From JANYJA01 sp038229055 (GTDB lineage Bacteria > Acidobacteriota > Terriglobia > Bryobacterales > Bryobacteraceae), in assembly GCA_038229055.1 (NCBI GenBank), contig JBBROU010000007.1:1-64000 (forward strand): a stretch of DNA of 64,000 bases, read 5' to 3'. The notes below the pieces were generated by a model. The model had not been told where the DNA came from, made no database searches, and saw only the letters and a program-made list of their open reading frames with translations. This document shows, piece after piece, positions 16,091-24,674 of the stretch. Each line of letters begins with the position of its first letter. The first letter of the stretch is position 1. Position numbers and translations under genes: made by a program.

Positions 16091-16621
16091 TCAGCGGGCA
16101 TTTCTGTTGTGAGCCGCCGATTTGGCGCCCAGATTCCGTTGCAGAATTTCGCGAACCTGGAGAAGATCGTCGGGCGCAAGGGCCCGCTTCGGGATCAGGT
16201 TGAAGATATTTGACTGGGGATAGAGCAGGAACAGGTGTTTCGATTCTGTGTATCTTGCAAACGCACTCCAGTTGAAATTGCTGCTGCCATTCGGACCGGC
16301 GAACACTATCCCCGAGTCGGAGATGACCGTCTCCGTTTGAGGAAGCTTTGCAAAATCGCGTTTGAACGCGAACCTGGCCAACAGTCGCAGACGTAATGCC
16401 AAACCTAGTCCGATAAGGATCGGAATGGCCGATTGCGCATATTGTGCCCCCGGAAGGAACATCTGCATCATTCCGCCGGCGATCAAGAATACGCCGAATC
16501 CTTGAATCAACCTGGACAATATCCCCTCGTGGCGAGTCTGGGCTTCAAGAAGGTCTTTCTCAGTGAGACTGTAAATAGCTCGAACCTCAGGGCCGGTTTG
16601 ACTTGGCATCGCAGAATTCAT
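16091..16621 (-). CDS. YcxB-like membrane protein
   Basis: 176 aa. Two adjacent hydrophobic segments (about residues 37-75, GVFLIAGGMMQMFLPGAQYA and QSAIPILIGLGLALRLRLLA) are followed by a C-terminal soluble domain with TVISDSGIVFAGPNGSSNFN and WSAFARYTESKHLFLLYPQS, then IPKRAL. The two-TM plus PH-like domain with the IPKRA ending is the YcxB-like C-terminal pattern. The function of the family is unknown. It is divergent from the membrane gene at 16681 (59-base gap), and tail to tail with the phosphoesterase gene. Confidence 0.75.
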   Translation of the reverse strand: MNSAMPSQTGPEVRAIYSLTEKDLLEAQTRHEGILSRLIQGFGVFLIAGGMMQMFLPGAQYAQSAIPILIGLGLALRLRLLARFAFKRDFAKLPQTETVISDSGIVFAGPNGSSNFNWSAFARYTESKHLFLLYPQSNIFNLIPKRALAPDDLLQVREILQRNLGAKSAAHNRNAR

Positions 16622-16680
16622 AACGGTGTATTGTACGCCGGAGCGGTAAAGTGTGATTCAATCTGTCGAGGGCCGGCAAC

Positions 16681-18291
16681 ATGTCTCCAACAGGCAAGCT
16701 CCGCATTGCACGCGCGGCATGGATCGCATCCGTGATGATGGCGGCCGGCAGCGGCTCGGCGATCTATACAATGGCGCAGAGCAACCCCGTGGGGATCGTC
16801 ATCCTGGATCAATTAGGACCGGGTTACCGGGCCTACTGGGTTCTTGGAATCTCTTTACTGCTGTCGTTCGCGATCTCGATTTTCTTGCGGCATCGGATTC
16901 TCATAGCGCGGCAACATCGAAACGAACTAACAGCCGAACTGTTGCTGGAAAACCTGCGCGAGGACAAACCGGTAGCCTGTAAAGAGTTCTTCGTCTATCT
17001 GCGGTCATTCGAAACAACGGGCCACCTGAAGCCGCCCTTCTTTTTTACGATGGCGGTACTCGGACGGCTGCACACCAATGAGCTGGAGTCTTTTCTGGCG
17101 TTATCGCTCGAAAAGAAGGGGCCGCTGGTTGCTTTGGGGCTACCCGGAGAGAGTGTCGGGGCTGCACGCATCCACGTGGACGATACGACTTGGAAGGACG
17201 ATATTCAGCGGCTACTGACCCACGCGAGCGGCTTGCTGGTGGTGCCGTCGGCGCACGAGGGGACTAAGTGGGAGATTGAATTACTACAGAAAGACGACTT
17301 ACTCAAGAAAGCGGTTTTCATCATGCCGCCGAAGACTCGACAGTTCGACTGGCGAGTGAGGTGGGAGCAAGCAAGTCAGTCGTTGAGAGAATTCTCGATC
17401 ACCCTGCCTGAGTACAACGAACGGGGCCTGCTGTTCAGACTTGATGAACAAGGCCAGGTAGCCGACGCGCGCATGTTCTCGCTGATGTTTCGCCGCTCCA
17501 TTCGTAAGTCTATCGAAGCGTTGTTAAAGGGCGCGCGCGAGAATCGTTCCGGCTCAGATGCGATCCGGAAGGCAAACCGCCGCGCTCGCATGGTTTGGTT
17601 CTATGGCACATGGGTTAGCTCCTTCGGTTCACTGATCGCGACTCCGATCATGCTCTGGTTTGCCATCCACGCCTTTCTTTCCGGGCGTGTTCCGCGAGCC
17701 GTGGATACGTCACCTCCGTGGTCTACGTTTACCGATCGCTATGACAGTGCCGAAGAAGTGAACAGCGCTCAAGGGCTCCTCGGCAAGGAAATCTTTTTTA
17801 GAAGCCATCGTTGGTTGTCCGAGAGCGAGATCGATCAATTGGCCAAGCAGGGGCTGTTGCGTGTCGATGAAATGGACCGAGAGCTTTATCAATTCGGTTT
17901 TGGCGAGATGCTCTCGCTTGCGCCAAATGAACACGTATGCGCCGCTTTGGCGGAAGGCAGGGCCTCTGAATTGGACCGTATCAGAACGCTGGTGACGATG
18001 CCGAGTCATGACGTGAACCTTTGGATGAGTGCGCGGGAGAAAGCGGCCAGGGCCGCGGCTAGAGACTTGCCTTTGGTCGCAGGGATCGGAGAGCCTGGAG
18101 CCGATCTAAAGGAAGCTATCTCAGCGGTCCTCGGCAGGCAAGGCGGCATTGATTTGGAGGACCTGTTGACGGCCGGACGCAAGTTGACTGAAGAGGAGAC
18201 TTGCCGGCTTGGGATTGCGGGCGCAACTGCCGTCTACCGGCTGCGCGAGCCCTATCGGGCGCAATTATCCACGGTGTTGGCGAGCCGGTAA
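16681..18291 (+). CDS. Membrane protein with a Rossmann/TIR-like cytosolic domain, family not named
   Basis: 536 aa. Transmembrane helices are likely at residues 10-32, 48-70 and about 308-330. Between them lies a cytosolic domain with FFVYLRSFE, then ELESFLALSLEKKGPLVALG, LPGESVGAARIHVDDTTWKD, and LTHASGLLVVPSAHEGTKWE IEL. The alternation of strand-like hydrophobic runs, the DD..W motif and the final WE motif look like a nucleotide-processing Rossmann fold similar to TIR domains. I recall unnamed bacterial proteins with the same GPLVALG..GAAR...W motif order. The C-terminal 200 residues are soluble and not recognised. It converges with a TIR-TPR gene 1 base away, so it may belong to the same signalling or defence island. 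Confidence 0.65.
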   Translation: MSPTGKLRIARAAWIASVMMAAGSGSAIYTMAQSNPVGIVILDQLGPGYRAYWVLGISLLLSFAISIFLRHRILIARQHRNELTAELLLENLREDKPVACKEFFVYLRSFETTGHLKPPFFFTMAVLGRLHTNELESFLALSLEKKGPLVALGLPGESVGAARIHVDDTTWKDDIQRLLTHASGLLVVPSAHEGTKWEIELLQKDDLLKKAVFIMPPKTRQFDWRVRWEQASQSLREFSITLPEYNERGLLFRLDEQGQVADARMFSLMFRRSIRKSIEALLKGARENRSGSDAIRKANRRARMVWFYGTWVSSFGSLIATPIMLWFAIHAFLSGRVPRAVDTSPPWSTFTDRYDSAEEVNSAQGLLGKEIFFRSHRWLSESEIDQLAKQGLLRVDEMDRELYQFGFGEMLSLAPNEHVCAALAEGRASELDRIRTLVTMPSHDVNLWMSAREKAARAAARDLPLVAGIGEPGADLKEAISAVLGRQGGIDLEDLLTAGRKLTEEETCRLGIAGATAVYRLREPYRAQLSTVLASR

Positions 18292-18292
18292 T

Positions 18293-19402
18293 TCAGCCGT
18301 CATACCCGAGGGCTTCGGCTTTCGCGAAATCGGCTTGGGCACCGGCGCGATCGTTTAACTTCTGCTTGGCCCGAGCCCGGTATTGATGGGCATACGAGTC
18401 CTCCGGATCGATTCGGATGGCTTGGTTGAAATCGGCTAACGCTTCGGGAAACATCTTGAGCTCGTGATGCGAGTGACCGCGCCAGAGATGCGCGGTGAGG
18501 ATATCGGGCTGCTTGTCAATAGCCGCGGTGAAATCGAGAATAGCCCCGCGGTGTTGGCCATGGCGATTGGCTATGAATCCGCGTGCGACGTATGCCTCGG
18601 CGAGGTCCTGGTTGATTCGCAGGGCGTGATCGTAGTCTTCCAGCGCGCGGCGCTCATCATCCATTTGGGCGTAACATTCCCCGCGTTGGAAATAGGCGAA
18701 TGCGTCTTCGGGTTCGATTTCAATGGCGCGATTGAAATCCTTCAAGGCGTCCTTCTTCCGGCCGGCGGAGAGCAACAGCAGGGCTCGCTCGATCCACGCC
18801 GGGAAGAAGTTCCGATTACTCTGAATTGCGGCGTCGAAACTCTGGAGAGCCGAATCGAGGTGCCCGAGGTTACCGTGTGCAACGCCAAGGTTGACCAGCG
18901 CGAAGAGATCGCCCGGATTCTTCGCAATGAAACGATTGAGCGGGACAATGGCAGCCGAGGGGCGGGTGTGGGCGGCGTGGTCGCGCATGGCTGAGGCCAG
19001 CTTTTCGTAGCCGTCGGGCTGAAACAGGTCAGTCCATTCGCGATCCGACAAAGTTTTCGGAATTACACACTCTTCGAGTCGGACCGGCACGAGAAGAATC
19101 GAACTTTTGGCTTTCTTTTTCGCCTCCGCCAGAGCCAGCTCGATCTCTTTGGTGACGTAGCCCGCCTTCGAATTGACGCGACGCGAGAGGCAGATGAGGA
19201 CGGCATCCGAACCTTTGATCGCCTCCTCAATGAAGTCTTCCCAACGCTGTCCGTGCGGAATGGCCTCAATGTCCAGCCAGGGCCAGAATCCATCCTCCCG
19301 CAATCGGTCATGCAACTCTTTGATTACCTTTTTGTCCTTCGACCGATGACAAAGAAAAACTTTCAATCCATCCGATTGGTAAGAATCGGCTTGGCGGGTC
19401 AT
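18293..19402 (-). CDS. TIR domain-TPR repeat protein
   Basis: 369 aa. ATG 19402 is chosen because it overlaps the stop of the upstream gene as ATGA; the longer frame has an arginine-rich, non-coding-like start. Residues 14-140 are a TIR domain: KVFLCHRSKDKKVIKELHDR, WPWLDIEAIPHGQRWEDFIE, GSDAVLICLSRRVNSKAGYV and TKEIELALAEA, where the Glu sits at the usual NADase position. Residues about 165-360 hold about six TPR repeats (AFAYFQRGECYAQMDDERRA, AEAYVARGFIANRHGQHRGA). Bacterial TIR domains commonly cleave or modify NAD+ in antiphage signalling; TPRs usually bind a partner. Here the partner is likely the coupled gene product upstream. Confidence 0.9.
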   Translation of the reverse strand: MTRQADSYQSDGLKVFLCHRSKDKKVIKELHDRLREDGFWPWLDIEAIPHGQRWEDFIEEAIKGSDAVLICLSRRVNSKAGYVTKEIELALAEAKKKAKSSILLVPVRLEECVIPKTLSDREWTDLFQPDGYEKLASAMRDHAAHTRPSAAIVPLNRFIAKNPGDLFALVNLGVAHGNLGHLDSALQSFDAAIQSNRNFFPAWIERALLLLSAGRKKDALKDFNRAIEIEPEDAFAYFQRGECYAQMDDERRALEDYDHALRINQDLAEAYVARGFIANRHGQHRGAILDFTAAIDKQPDILTAHLWRGHSHHELKMFPEALADFNQAIRIDPEDSYAHQYRARAKQKLNDRAGAQADFAKAEALGYDG

Positions 19403-20727
19403 GGGCGGATTAGAGCTTCGAGTTGAACGACGATCCGGAGGAGTTCGCCGCGGCGCGGTTCTTCGAACAGGGCGGCGGCGGTTCGGCAATCGGCGAGCGT
19501 GGTTTCCAGCTTCCAGGCGGATGGACCTTCGACGGCTATTTGGCTGGCAAGTTCCTGGGCTTTCTCGACGTCGCCGGCGTCGAATGCCGAACCGAGGAGG
19601 GTCGGGTTCAGCCATTCGTCGCTCGACTTACGGGTGCGGGCGCGCTCGCAGGCGATCAGGGTGACAGCGCCGGAGACACGAGCCTTGTCATCGTCGCCTT
19701 TCCGGTTGCGCGTGCGATAGAGCCGGGCCAGGTTGGAAGACGGGTAGTAATCATTGAGATCGAGCTTCATGCCGTTCTCATATTCGGCGATGGCGCGGTC
19801 GAGGTCGACGGGATTTTTGGAGGCGCTCCACCTTTTCTTATAGCGGCCGCCAAGAAGGCCGCGGCGTTCGGATGTGTCTCCGGCGCTCGCGATGAGCTCG
19901 CGGAGGGCCCCGATTGCGGTCTCGTGATCGCCCGATTTGGATAAGGCGAGGGCACGCTGCTCTTTGATGAGGGACGAGTTGCGGAGGTCATCGGGCAGAC
20001 TGTCGATGAACTGCAAGGTGGTGGTCCAATCGGTGCAGTCGCGGAGGGTGTAGAGAAGCTCGACGGCGACGGCTTTCTGAATGGGGCCGCCGGTGAAGTA
20101 GCGTTTCTGGAGATCGAGCGCGCGGATGCGGCATTCATCTCCGGTGGCAGCGCGAGCGGCGATGATTTCGGCTTGAAACTGAGAGAGCTCTTCGAGACTT
20201 TTCTTGAACGAAGCGCCGCGAAGAACCTCGAATTCAGGGTACTTGGGGAAGACCTGATAGAACGGAGAATCGCCCTCGCGCATGATGGGGATGGCGGCGA
20301 CCATGATGTTTATGATCTGCGCGGCAACTTCGTCGGAGATGGATTCGGTGGGCAGGGGATAGCGAATCTGGCGCATCTGGTCGACGTCGAAGAGCGGCTT
20401 GGACCAATCGGCGGCGGTCAGAATGCAGCCCCTTTGCTGAGCGGCGTGTCGAATGCCAACTTCGTAGTAGACATTGCCGTTGGGGATGGAAAGGTCGGCG
20501 AGCACCAGGTCCGAGATGGCGAGGCGCTCAATCATTTCAGTGATGATGAGCGCGCCGATATCTTCGTTGGCGCGCACGGGTTCGTAGCCGGCCTTAGCAA
20601 TGGCGGGACGGAGGGCGGCCTCCCAGAGACGATCGAAGTTGACCTTATCGGGCGCCGCACTGCCGGGCGGCGCGGAAGTCGCCTTCGTGCTGTACGGCAT
20701 GATCATGAAGCAGATTGGTTGTGGCAT
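19399..20727 (-). CDS. Deoxyribohydrolase-like/TPR protein related to the ASK1 TRAF-binding (DUF4071) region
   Basis: 442 aa. Residues 1-125 match nucleoside 2-deoxyribosyltransferase-like domains: ICFMIMPYSTK, NFDRLWEAALRPAIAKAGYE, IERLAISDLVLADLSIPNGN and VYYEVGIRHA with the conserved Glu. The rest is helical and repeat-like; KEQRALALSKSGDHETAIGA and RRGLLGGRYKKRW, then LDRAIAEYENGMKLDLNDYY PSSNLARLY follow the DUF4071 pattern. This domain order is the one seen in animal ASK kinases and in bacterial proteins (established comparative knowledge). It is translationally coupled (ATGA) to the TIR-TPR gene. A nucleotide-sensing or nucleotide-cleaving defence role is my inference. Confidence 0.82.
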   Translation of the reverse strand: MPQPICFMIMPYSTKATSAPPGSAAPDKVNFDRLWEAALRPAIAKAGYEPVRANEDIGALIITEMIERLAISDLVLADLSIPNGNVYYEVGIRHAAQQRGCILTAADWSKPLFDVDQMRQIRYPLPTESISDEVAAQIINIMVAAIPIMREGDSPFYQVFPKYPEFEVLRGASFKKSLEELSQFQAEIIAARAATGDECRIRALDLQKRYFTGGPIQKAVAVELLYTLRDCTDWTTTLQFIDSLPDDLRNSSLIKEQRALALSKSGDHETAIGALRELIASAGDTSERRGLLGGRYKKRWSASKNPVDLDRAIAEYENGMKLDLNDYYPSSNLARLYRTRNRKGDDDKARVSGAVTLIACERARTRKSSDEWLNPTLLGSAFDAGDVEKAQELASQIAVEGPSAWKLETTLADCRTAAALFEEPRRGELLRIVVQLEALIRP

Positions 20728-20810
20728 AGGGCGAGACTCGATGCAGGGTCAAGTTTATCGCGACGGATGATAGCGGCGGAAGGCAATGAGCGATCACATA
20801 TAATTCGGGG

Positions 20811-22025
20811 GTGACTTCTCAACCTTCGGAAACTCGCAGGGATCTGTTTCGCAATGTGGCGGGCAGTGCGGCGATGGCGCTGACGGCGGCTTCGTATTCG
20901 CGCGTGATGGGGGCGAATGATCGCGTCGCGCTCGGCGTGATCGGGTGCGGATCGCGCGGCAAATATGTCACTGGATACTTCCAGAAAAATGCGGCGGTGC
21001 AGGTGGCGGCACTTTGCGATGTCTATGCGCAGCGCATCGACGAAGCGCTGCAGAAGTTTCCCGGGGCGAAGAGCTTCGACGACCATCGCAAGCTGCTCGA
21101 GATGCGCGGGATCGACGCGGTGTATATCGCGACGCCGGATCACTGGCACGCGGGGTGCGCGATTGATGCGCTAAATGCGGGGAAAGATGTCTACGTCGAA
21201 AAGCCGCTAACGCTGCGGATTGACGAAGGGCCGCCGATTGTGAAGGCCGCGCGCGTGAACAATCGAATTTGCCAGGTCGGAATGCAGCGGCGGTCGAGTC
21301 CGGCGTATCTGCAAGCTAAGCGGGACTTCGTGCAAACGGGGCGGCTGGGCAAGGTGACTATGACGCGCACGTGGTGGCATGGAAACGGGGCGCACCTGCA
21401 GAAGGCTCCGCCCGCGCTGGCGCAGCAGCCGTCGAATTTAAACTGGGCACGGTTCCTGGGGCCGGTGAAGTGGCGCGATTGGGATCCGCAGCAGTTCTGG
21501 AATTTTCGCGCGTACCTGGATTTCGGCGGCGGCCAGGTGACGGATCTGTTCACGCACTGGGTGGACGTGGCGCACATGTTCCTGGGAAAGGAAGTGCCGA
21601 CGTCGGCGGTGGCCGCGGGGGGCGTGTACCACTATAAAGACGGTCGCACGGCACCGGACACGGTGAGCGTGCTGCTGGAATATCCGGACGAGTTCAATGT
21701 GACGTTCGACGCAACGCTGGCGCCGAGCGTGACCGGGACCGGGATGGAGATGTGCGGGACCGAAGGACGCATTCGCGTGACGGACAAGATCGAGTTTCTG
21801 CCGGTGGGCAAGGGCGCGCAGGCGGAGGTGATCAAGTTCGAGGGCGAGGACACGGTGGCGCACGTGAACAATTTCATCGATTGCGTGAAGTCGCGCAAGC
21901 TGCCGAACGCGGATGTGTTGATTGGGCACCGGTCAGCGCAGGCGTCGCATCTGGGGAACATCGCGTATGTGGAGAAGCGGCGGATCAAGTTCGATTCTGT
22001 GCGCGAAGAAATTCAGCCGTTGTAA
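20811..22025 (+). CDS. Tat-exported Gfo/Idh/MocA-family oxidoreductase
   Basis: 404 aa from GTG 20811. A twin-arginine leader is visible (ETRRDLFRNVAGSAAMALTA). The Rossmann domain begins VALGVIGCGSRGKYVTGYFQ, with YIATPDHWHAGCAIDALNAG and the signature VEKPLTLRIDEG. The C-terminal domain includes WWHGNGAHLQKAPPA and WDPQQFWNFRAYLDFGGGQV TDLFTHWVD, typical of the periplasmic glycoside- or sugar-acting branch found in Planctomycetes and Acidobacteriota. The cofactor would be NAD(P), often carried in folded. The substrate is unknown. The stop overlaps the next start by one base (TAATG). Confidence 0.9.
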   Translation: MTSQPSETRRDLFRNVAGSAAMALTAASYSRVMGANDRVALGVIGCGSRGKYVTGYFQKNAAVQVAALCDVYAQRIDEALQKFPGAKSFDDHRKLLEMRGIDAVYIATPDHWHAGCAIDALNAGKDVYVEKPLTLRIDEGPPIVKAARVNNRICQVGMQRRSSPAYLQAKRDFVQTGRLGKVTMTRTWWHGNGAHLQKAPPALAQQPSNLNWARFLGPVKWRDWDPQQFWNFRAYLDFGGGQVTDLFTHWVDVAHMFLGKEVPTSAVAAGGVYHYKDGRTAPDTVSVLLEYPDEFNVTFDATLAPSVTGTGMEMCGTEGRIRVTDKIEFLPVGKGAQAEVIKFEGEDTVAHVNNFIDCVKSRKLPNADVLIGHRSAQASHLGNIAYVEKRRIKFDSVREEIQPL

Positions 22026-22753
22026 TGAAATGGGCTGACGTGCTGACGCTGGTGTACCGGGCGCCGGCGATTTTATTCGCGACGATCTTCATGGGTTCAC
22101 TGTCCCTGATCACGTCGCTCTGGGACAAGACGGGAAACACGCAGCACCGCATCGCGCGGGGATGGTCGCGGATGCTGCTGAGGGTGGGGGGTGTGCGGCC
22201 GCAAGTTCTTCACATGGAGCGCATCGACCCGGCGCGCAGCTATGTGCTGGTAGCGAACCACGCCAGCTTGATGGACACGCCGCTAGTGCTGGCGAGCATC
22301 CCGCTGCAATTCCGCTTTTTCGCGAAACTTGGGCTGTTCAAGATTCCGTTTTTGGGGACGCATCTGCGGCGCGCGGGGCATCTGCCGGTGGAGCGGGAGA
22401 ATCCGCGGGCGTCGCTGAAGACGATGAGCGATGGGGCGAGCCTGATACGCGACCGGAAGGTATCGGTGCTGCTGTTTCCGGAAGGCGGGCGGTCGGAGAA
22501 AGATTTGCGGGAGTTCAAAGAAGGCGCGGCTTACATCGCGATTAAAGCGGGCGTGCCGATTGTGCCGCTGGGGATTGTGGGGACGCGCGAGGTGCTGCCG
22601 ATGCATTCGTACCGATTTCAGCCTGGGGTGGTGCGATTAGTGGTGGGCGAGCCGATGGAGACGGCGCACCTGACGATTCGCGATCGCGGGACGCTGACGG
22701 AGAGACTGCGCGCCAAAGTGTCGGAGCTGACGGAGACGCCCTACGCGGAATGA
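22025..22753 (+). CDS. plsC: 1-acyl-sn-glycerol-3-phosphate acyltransferase (PlsC family)
   Basis: 242 aa from ATG 22025. It makes phosphatidic acid by acylating lysophosphatidic acid at the membrane. Motif I is NHASLMD (HX4D), motif II appears in LRRAGHLPVERENPRA, and motif III is LLFPEGGRSEKDLREFKEGA; motif IV lies in GVPIVPLGIVGTREVLP. An N-terminal hydrophobic segment (YRAPAILFATIFMGSLSLIT) anchors it. The start overlaps the stop of the oxidoreductase gene by one base, so the two are translationally coupled even though their jobs look unrelated. The 3' end overlaps the convergent MBL-fold gene by 13 bases. Confidence 0.92.
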   Translation: MKWADVLTLVYRAPAILFATIFMGSLSLITSLWDKTGNTQHRIARGWSRMLLRVGGVRPQVLHMERIDPARSYVLVANHASLMDTPLVLASIPLQFRFFAKLGLFKIPFLGTHLRRAGHLPVERENPRASLKTMSDGASLIRDRKVSVLLFPEGGRSEKDLREFKEGAAYIAIKAGVPIVPLGIVGTREVLPMHSYRFQPGVVRLVVGEPMETAHLTIRDRGTLTERLRAKVSELTETPYAE

Positions 22754-23673
22754 AATTCCTGGCCGATGCGATGGAGCGCGACGCGATCGGGATGTGCGCC
22801 GGAGGCATGGACGAAGCGCTCGATGGGTTCGTTGAAGGGCTCGCGGCTGAGCTGAAAAGTCTGGTGATGCACGGGCAGGAAGAATTCGGCGCCGGCATCG
22901 TTGCCCATTTTCCAGGCTTGCTCGGGGGTGCAGTGGTAGTGAATCCACGGATCGTAGGCGCCGATCGGCATCAAGGCAAGATCGATGCGGCGCGATGACT
23001 TTAGTGTTTGGAACGCGCTGGTATCGGCCGTGTCGCCGGCGAATAGTACGCGGTAGCGTCCGGCTTCGATGAGGTAGCCGTTGTAGCCGCGGTAGGTATC
23101 GGTGCGCATGCGCGCGCCCCAGTGATTCACTTCGAAGGCGCGGATATTGACCGGGCCCACTGGCACGCTCTGGTTCCAGCCGAGTTCGTGGACCGCACCG
23201 TAGCGAGGAGTCCGCAGCAAATCGCTGGTCTTCACGGCGGTGACAACGGTGGTCCGGCGGTCTTCGAGAGCGCGCAGGCTGGGCAGATCGAAATGATCCA
23301 TGTGGGCATGCGAGAGCAGAATCAGGTCGGGCCGCAGCACACGATTCAGGCACAGAGCGGGCTCGGTGAGGCGCTTGACGCCGAGCGTGAACGGGCCGAC
23401 GTTGAGGCCGGCGCGGTCGCTGAAAATAGGGTCGGTGAGGATGGTGGTGCCGTCAATTTTGAGAAGCACGGTGCTATGGCCGAGCCAAGCTGCGTGCAGG
23501 CCGGTGTCGGGCCACTTGCGGGGATCGGGATGGGCGGGTGCGGGAAGGATGTCGCGTTGCATGTCGCGAGACATCTGCTGCCAAAAAGCGGGCGCGGCGC
23601 GGTAGGCGAAGGCTCCGAGACCAGCGAGTCCGGCACCGGCGGTTGCGCCTCCGACAAGGGTTCGTCTTCTCAC
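22741..23673 (-). CDS. Exported metallo-beta-lactamase fold hydrolase (UlaG/NAPE-PLD-like)
   Basis: About 310 aa if it starts at GTG 23673 (VRRRTLVGGATAGAGLAGLG, a Tat-like leader); longer starts on this frame would add a low-quality segment. The metal motif is LLSHAHMDHFDLPSLRAL (HxHxDH), followed by FEVNHWGARM, FAGDTADTSAF and LPVHHQTF for further ligands. The order LGHSTVLLKIDGTTILTDP matches the UlaG/NAPE-PLD branch, which cleaves phosphodiesters or lactones. The real substrate is unknown. The start is uncertain because no clear ribosome site precedes any candidate. Confidence 0.85.
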   Translation of the reverse strand: MRRRTLVGGATAGAGLAGLGAFAYRAAPAFWQQMSRDMQRDILPAPAHPDPRKWPDTGLHAAWLGHSTVLLKIDGTTILTDPIFSDRAGLNVGPFTLGVKRLTEPALCLNRVLRPDLILLSHAHMDHFDLPSLRALEDRRTTVVTAVKTSDLLRTPRYGAVHELGWNQSVPVGPVNIRAFEVNHWGARMRTDTYRGYNGYLIEAGRYRVLFAGDTADTSAFQTLKSSRRIDLALMPIGAYDPWIHYHCTPEQAWKMGNDAGAEFFLPVHHQTFQLSREPFNEPIERFVHASGAHPDRVALHRIGQEFHSA

Positions 23674-23720
23674 AGATATTAGACGCGGAAAGGGGGCGGC
23701 AGGGTGCAGGGCAAAAATAG

Positions 23721-24674
23721 TTACGCCACCGTGCGGAATCCGGCGATGCGGCGGGCGAAGGCCGCGATGCTGAGGGTGGGTTCGACGCCCATTCGGCAAA
23801 GCGAGAAGAGATTGGCGTGTTCGGAGTTCAGGCCGTATTCGGTGGTGACGGCGGTTTCGAATCCGGCGCGCCGCACGGCTTCGATAACGTCGGCGGAGTA
23901 GTCGTCGGCGGTGCCGTTGGGATAGCAGAAATTGGTGACGGGCTCATCAAGCGCATCTTCAAGGCGGTGCTTGGAGGCGGCGATTTCGGAATCGAGGCCG
24001 GAGACATCGACGCGCGACAGGATGGGGTGCGTGCAGGTGTGGGCGCCGACGTCGAGGCCATCGCGCGAGAGCGCGCGAAGCTCATCCCAGGTCAAAGGCA
24101 GTGCATCGTGCGGGGGTGCGGCGGTGAGTTCGATGTGAAGCAGGCGCGGCAGATCCCGAAGCGTTTGGAGGCGCTCGGAATTGGGCATCTGAATTAAGCG
24201 CTGATTCACGGCATCGCGCGATTGGAGGCGCGTGCGCGTCGTAGAGAGGTCGTAATGAGTTCCCGCGATTTCGACGGTGTTGAGCGGCGTCTCGGTGAAG
24301 AGGAAGTTGGTTTCATCGGGCCAGAGCCAGAGGTCGCGGTCGATGAAACCGGTGACGGCGAAGAGGGTGACGGGCAGGCCGAACTCGCTGAAGATGGGGA
24401 AGGCGCGGGCGAAGTCGCGATAGCCGTCATCGACGGTGACAGCGAGGGCATTGTCGGGGAGCGGCTTCCCTTCCCTGCGGGCGCGGGCGGCATGGGCCAG
24501 CGAGACGGGGTGGTAGTGGCGGGCGATGTGGGCGCACTGCTGGTGGAAATTGTCGAGCGCCACGGGGAAACGGTGATACATGAGTATGCGAAGGGCGCGG
24601 GCATGGCGATGGCGGACCCAGCGCACGCCGCCAAGGTGAAAGAAGGCGGCTTCAAGGGCGGATTTGGCGCTCAT
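23721..24674 (-). CDS. Polysaccharide deacetylase (NodB-type)
   Basis: 317 aa. NodB elements: LRILMYHRF, then ALAVTVDDGYRDFARAFPIF with the catalytic Asp pair, GLPVTLFAVTGFIDRDLWLW, DGLDVGAHTCTHPILSRVD with the H-x3-H metal site, and NFCYPNGTADDYSADVIEAV. Such enzymes remove acetyl groups from cell-surface glycans or peptidoglycan. No signal peptide is evident, so it may act on lipid-linked or cytosolic precursors. The start (ATG 24674) overlaps the stop of the membrane hydrolase gene as ATGA, so the two are coupled. Confidence 0.88.
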   Translation of the reverse strand: MSAKSALEAAFFHLGGVRWVRHRHARALRILMYHRFPVALDNFHQQCAHIARHYHPVSLAHAARARREGKPLPDNALAVTVDDGYRDFARAFPIFSEFGLPVTLFAVTGFIDRDLWLWPDETNFLFTETPLNTVEIAGTHYDLSTTRTRLQSRDAVNQRLIQMPNSERLQTLRDLPRLLHIELTAAPPHDALPLTWDELRALSRDGLDVGAHTCTHPILSRVDVSGLDSEIAASKHRLEDALDEPVTNFCYPNGTADDYSADVIEAVRRAGFETAVTTEYGLNSEHANLFSLCRMGVEPTLSIAAFARRIAGFRTVA

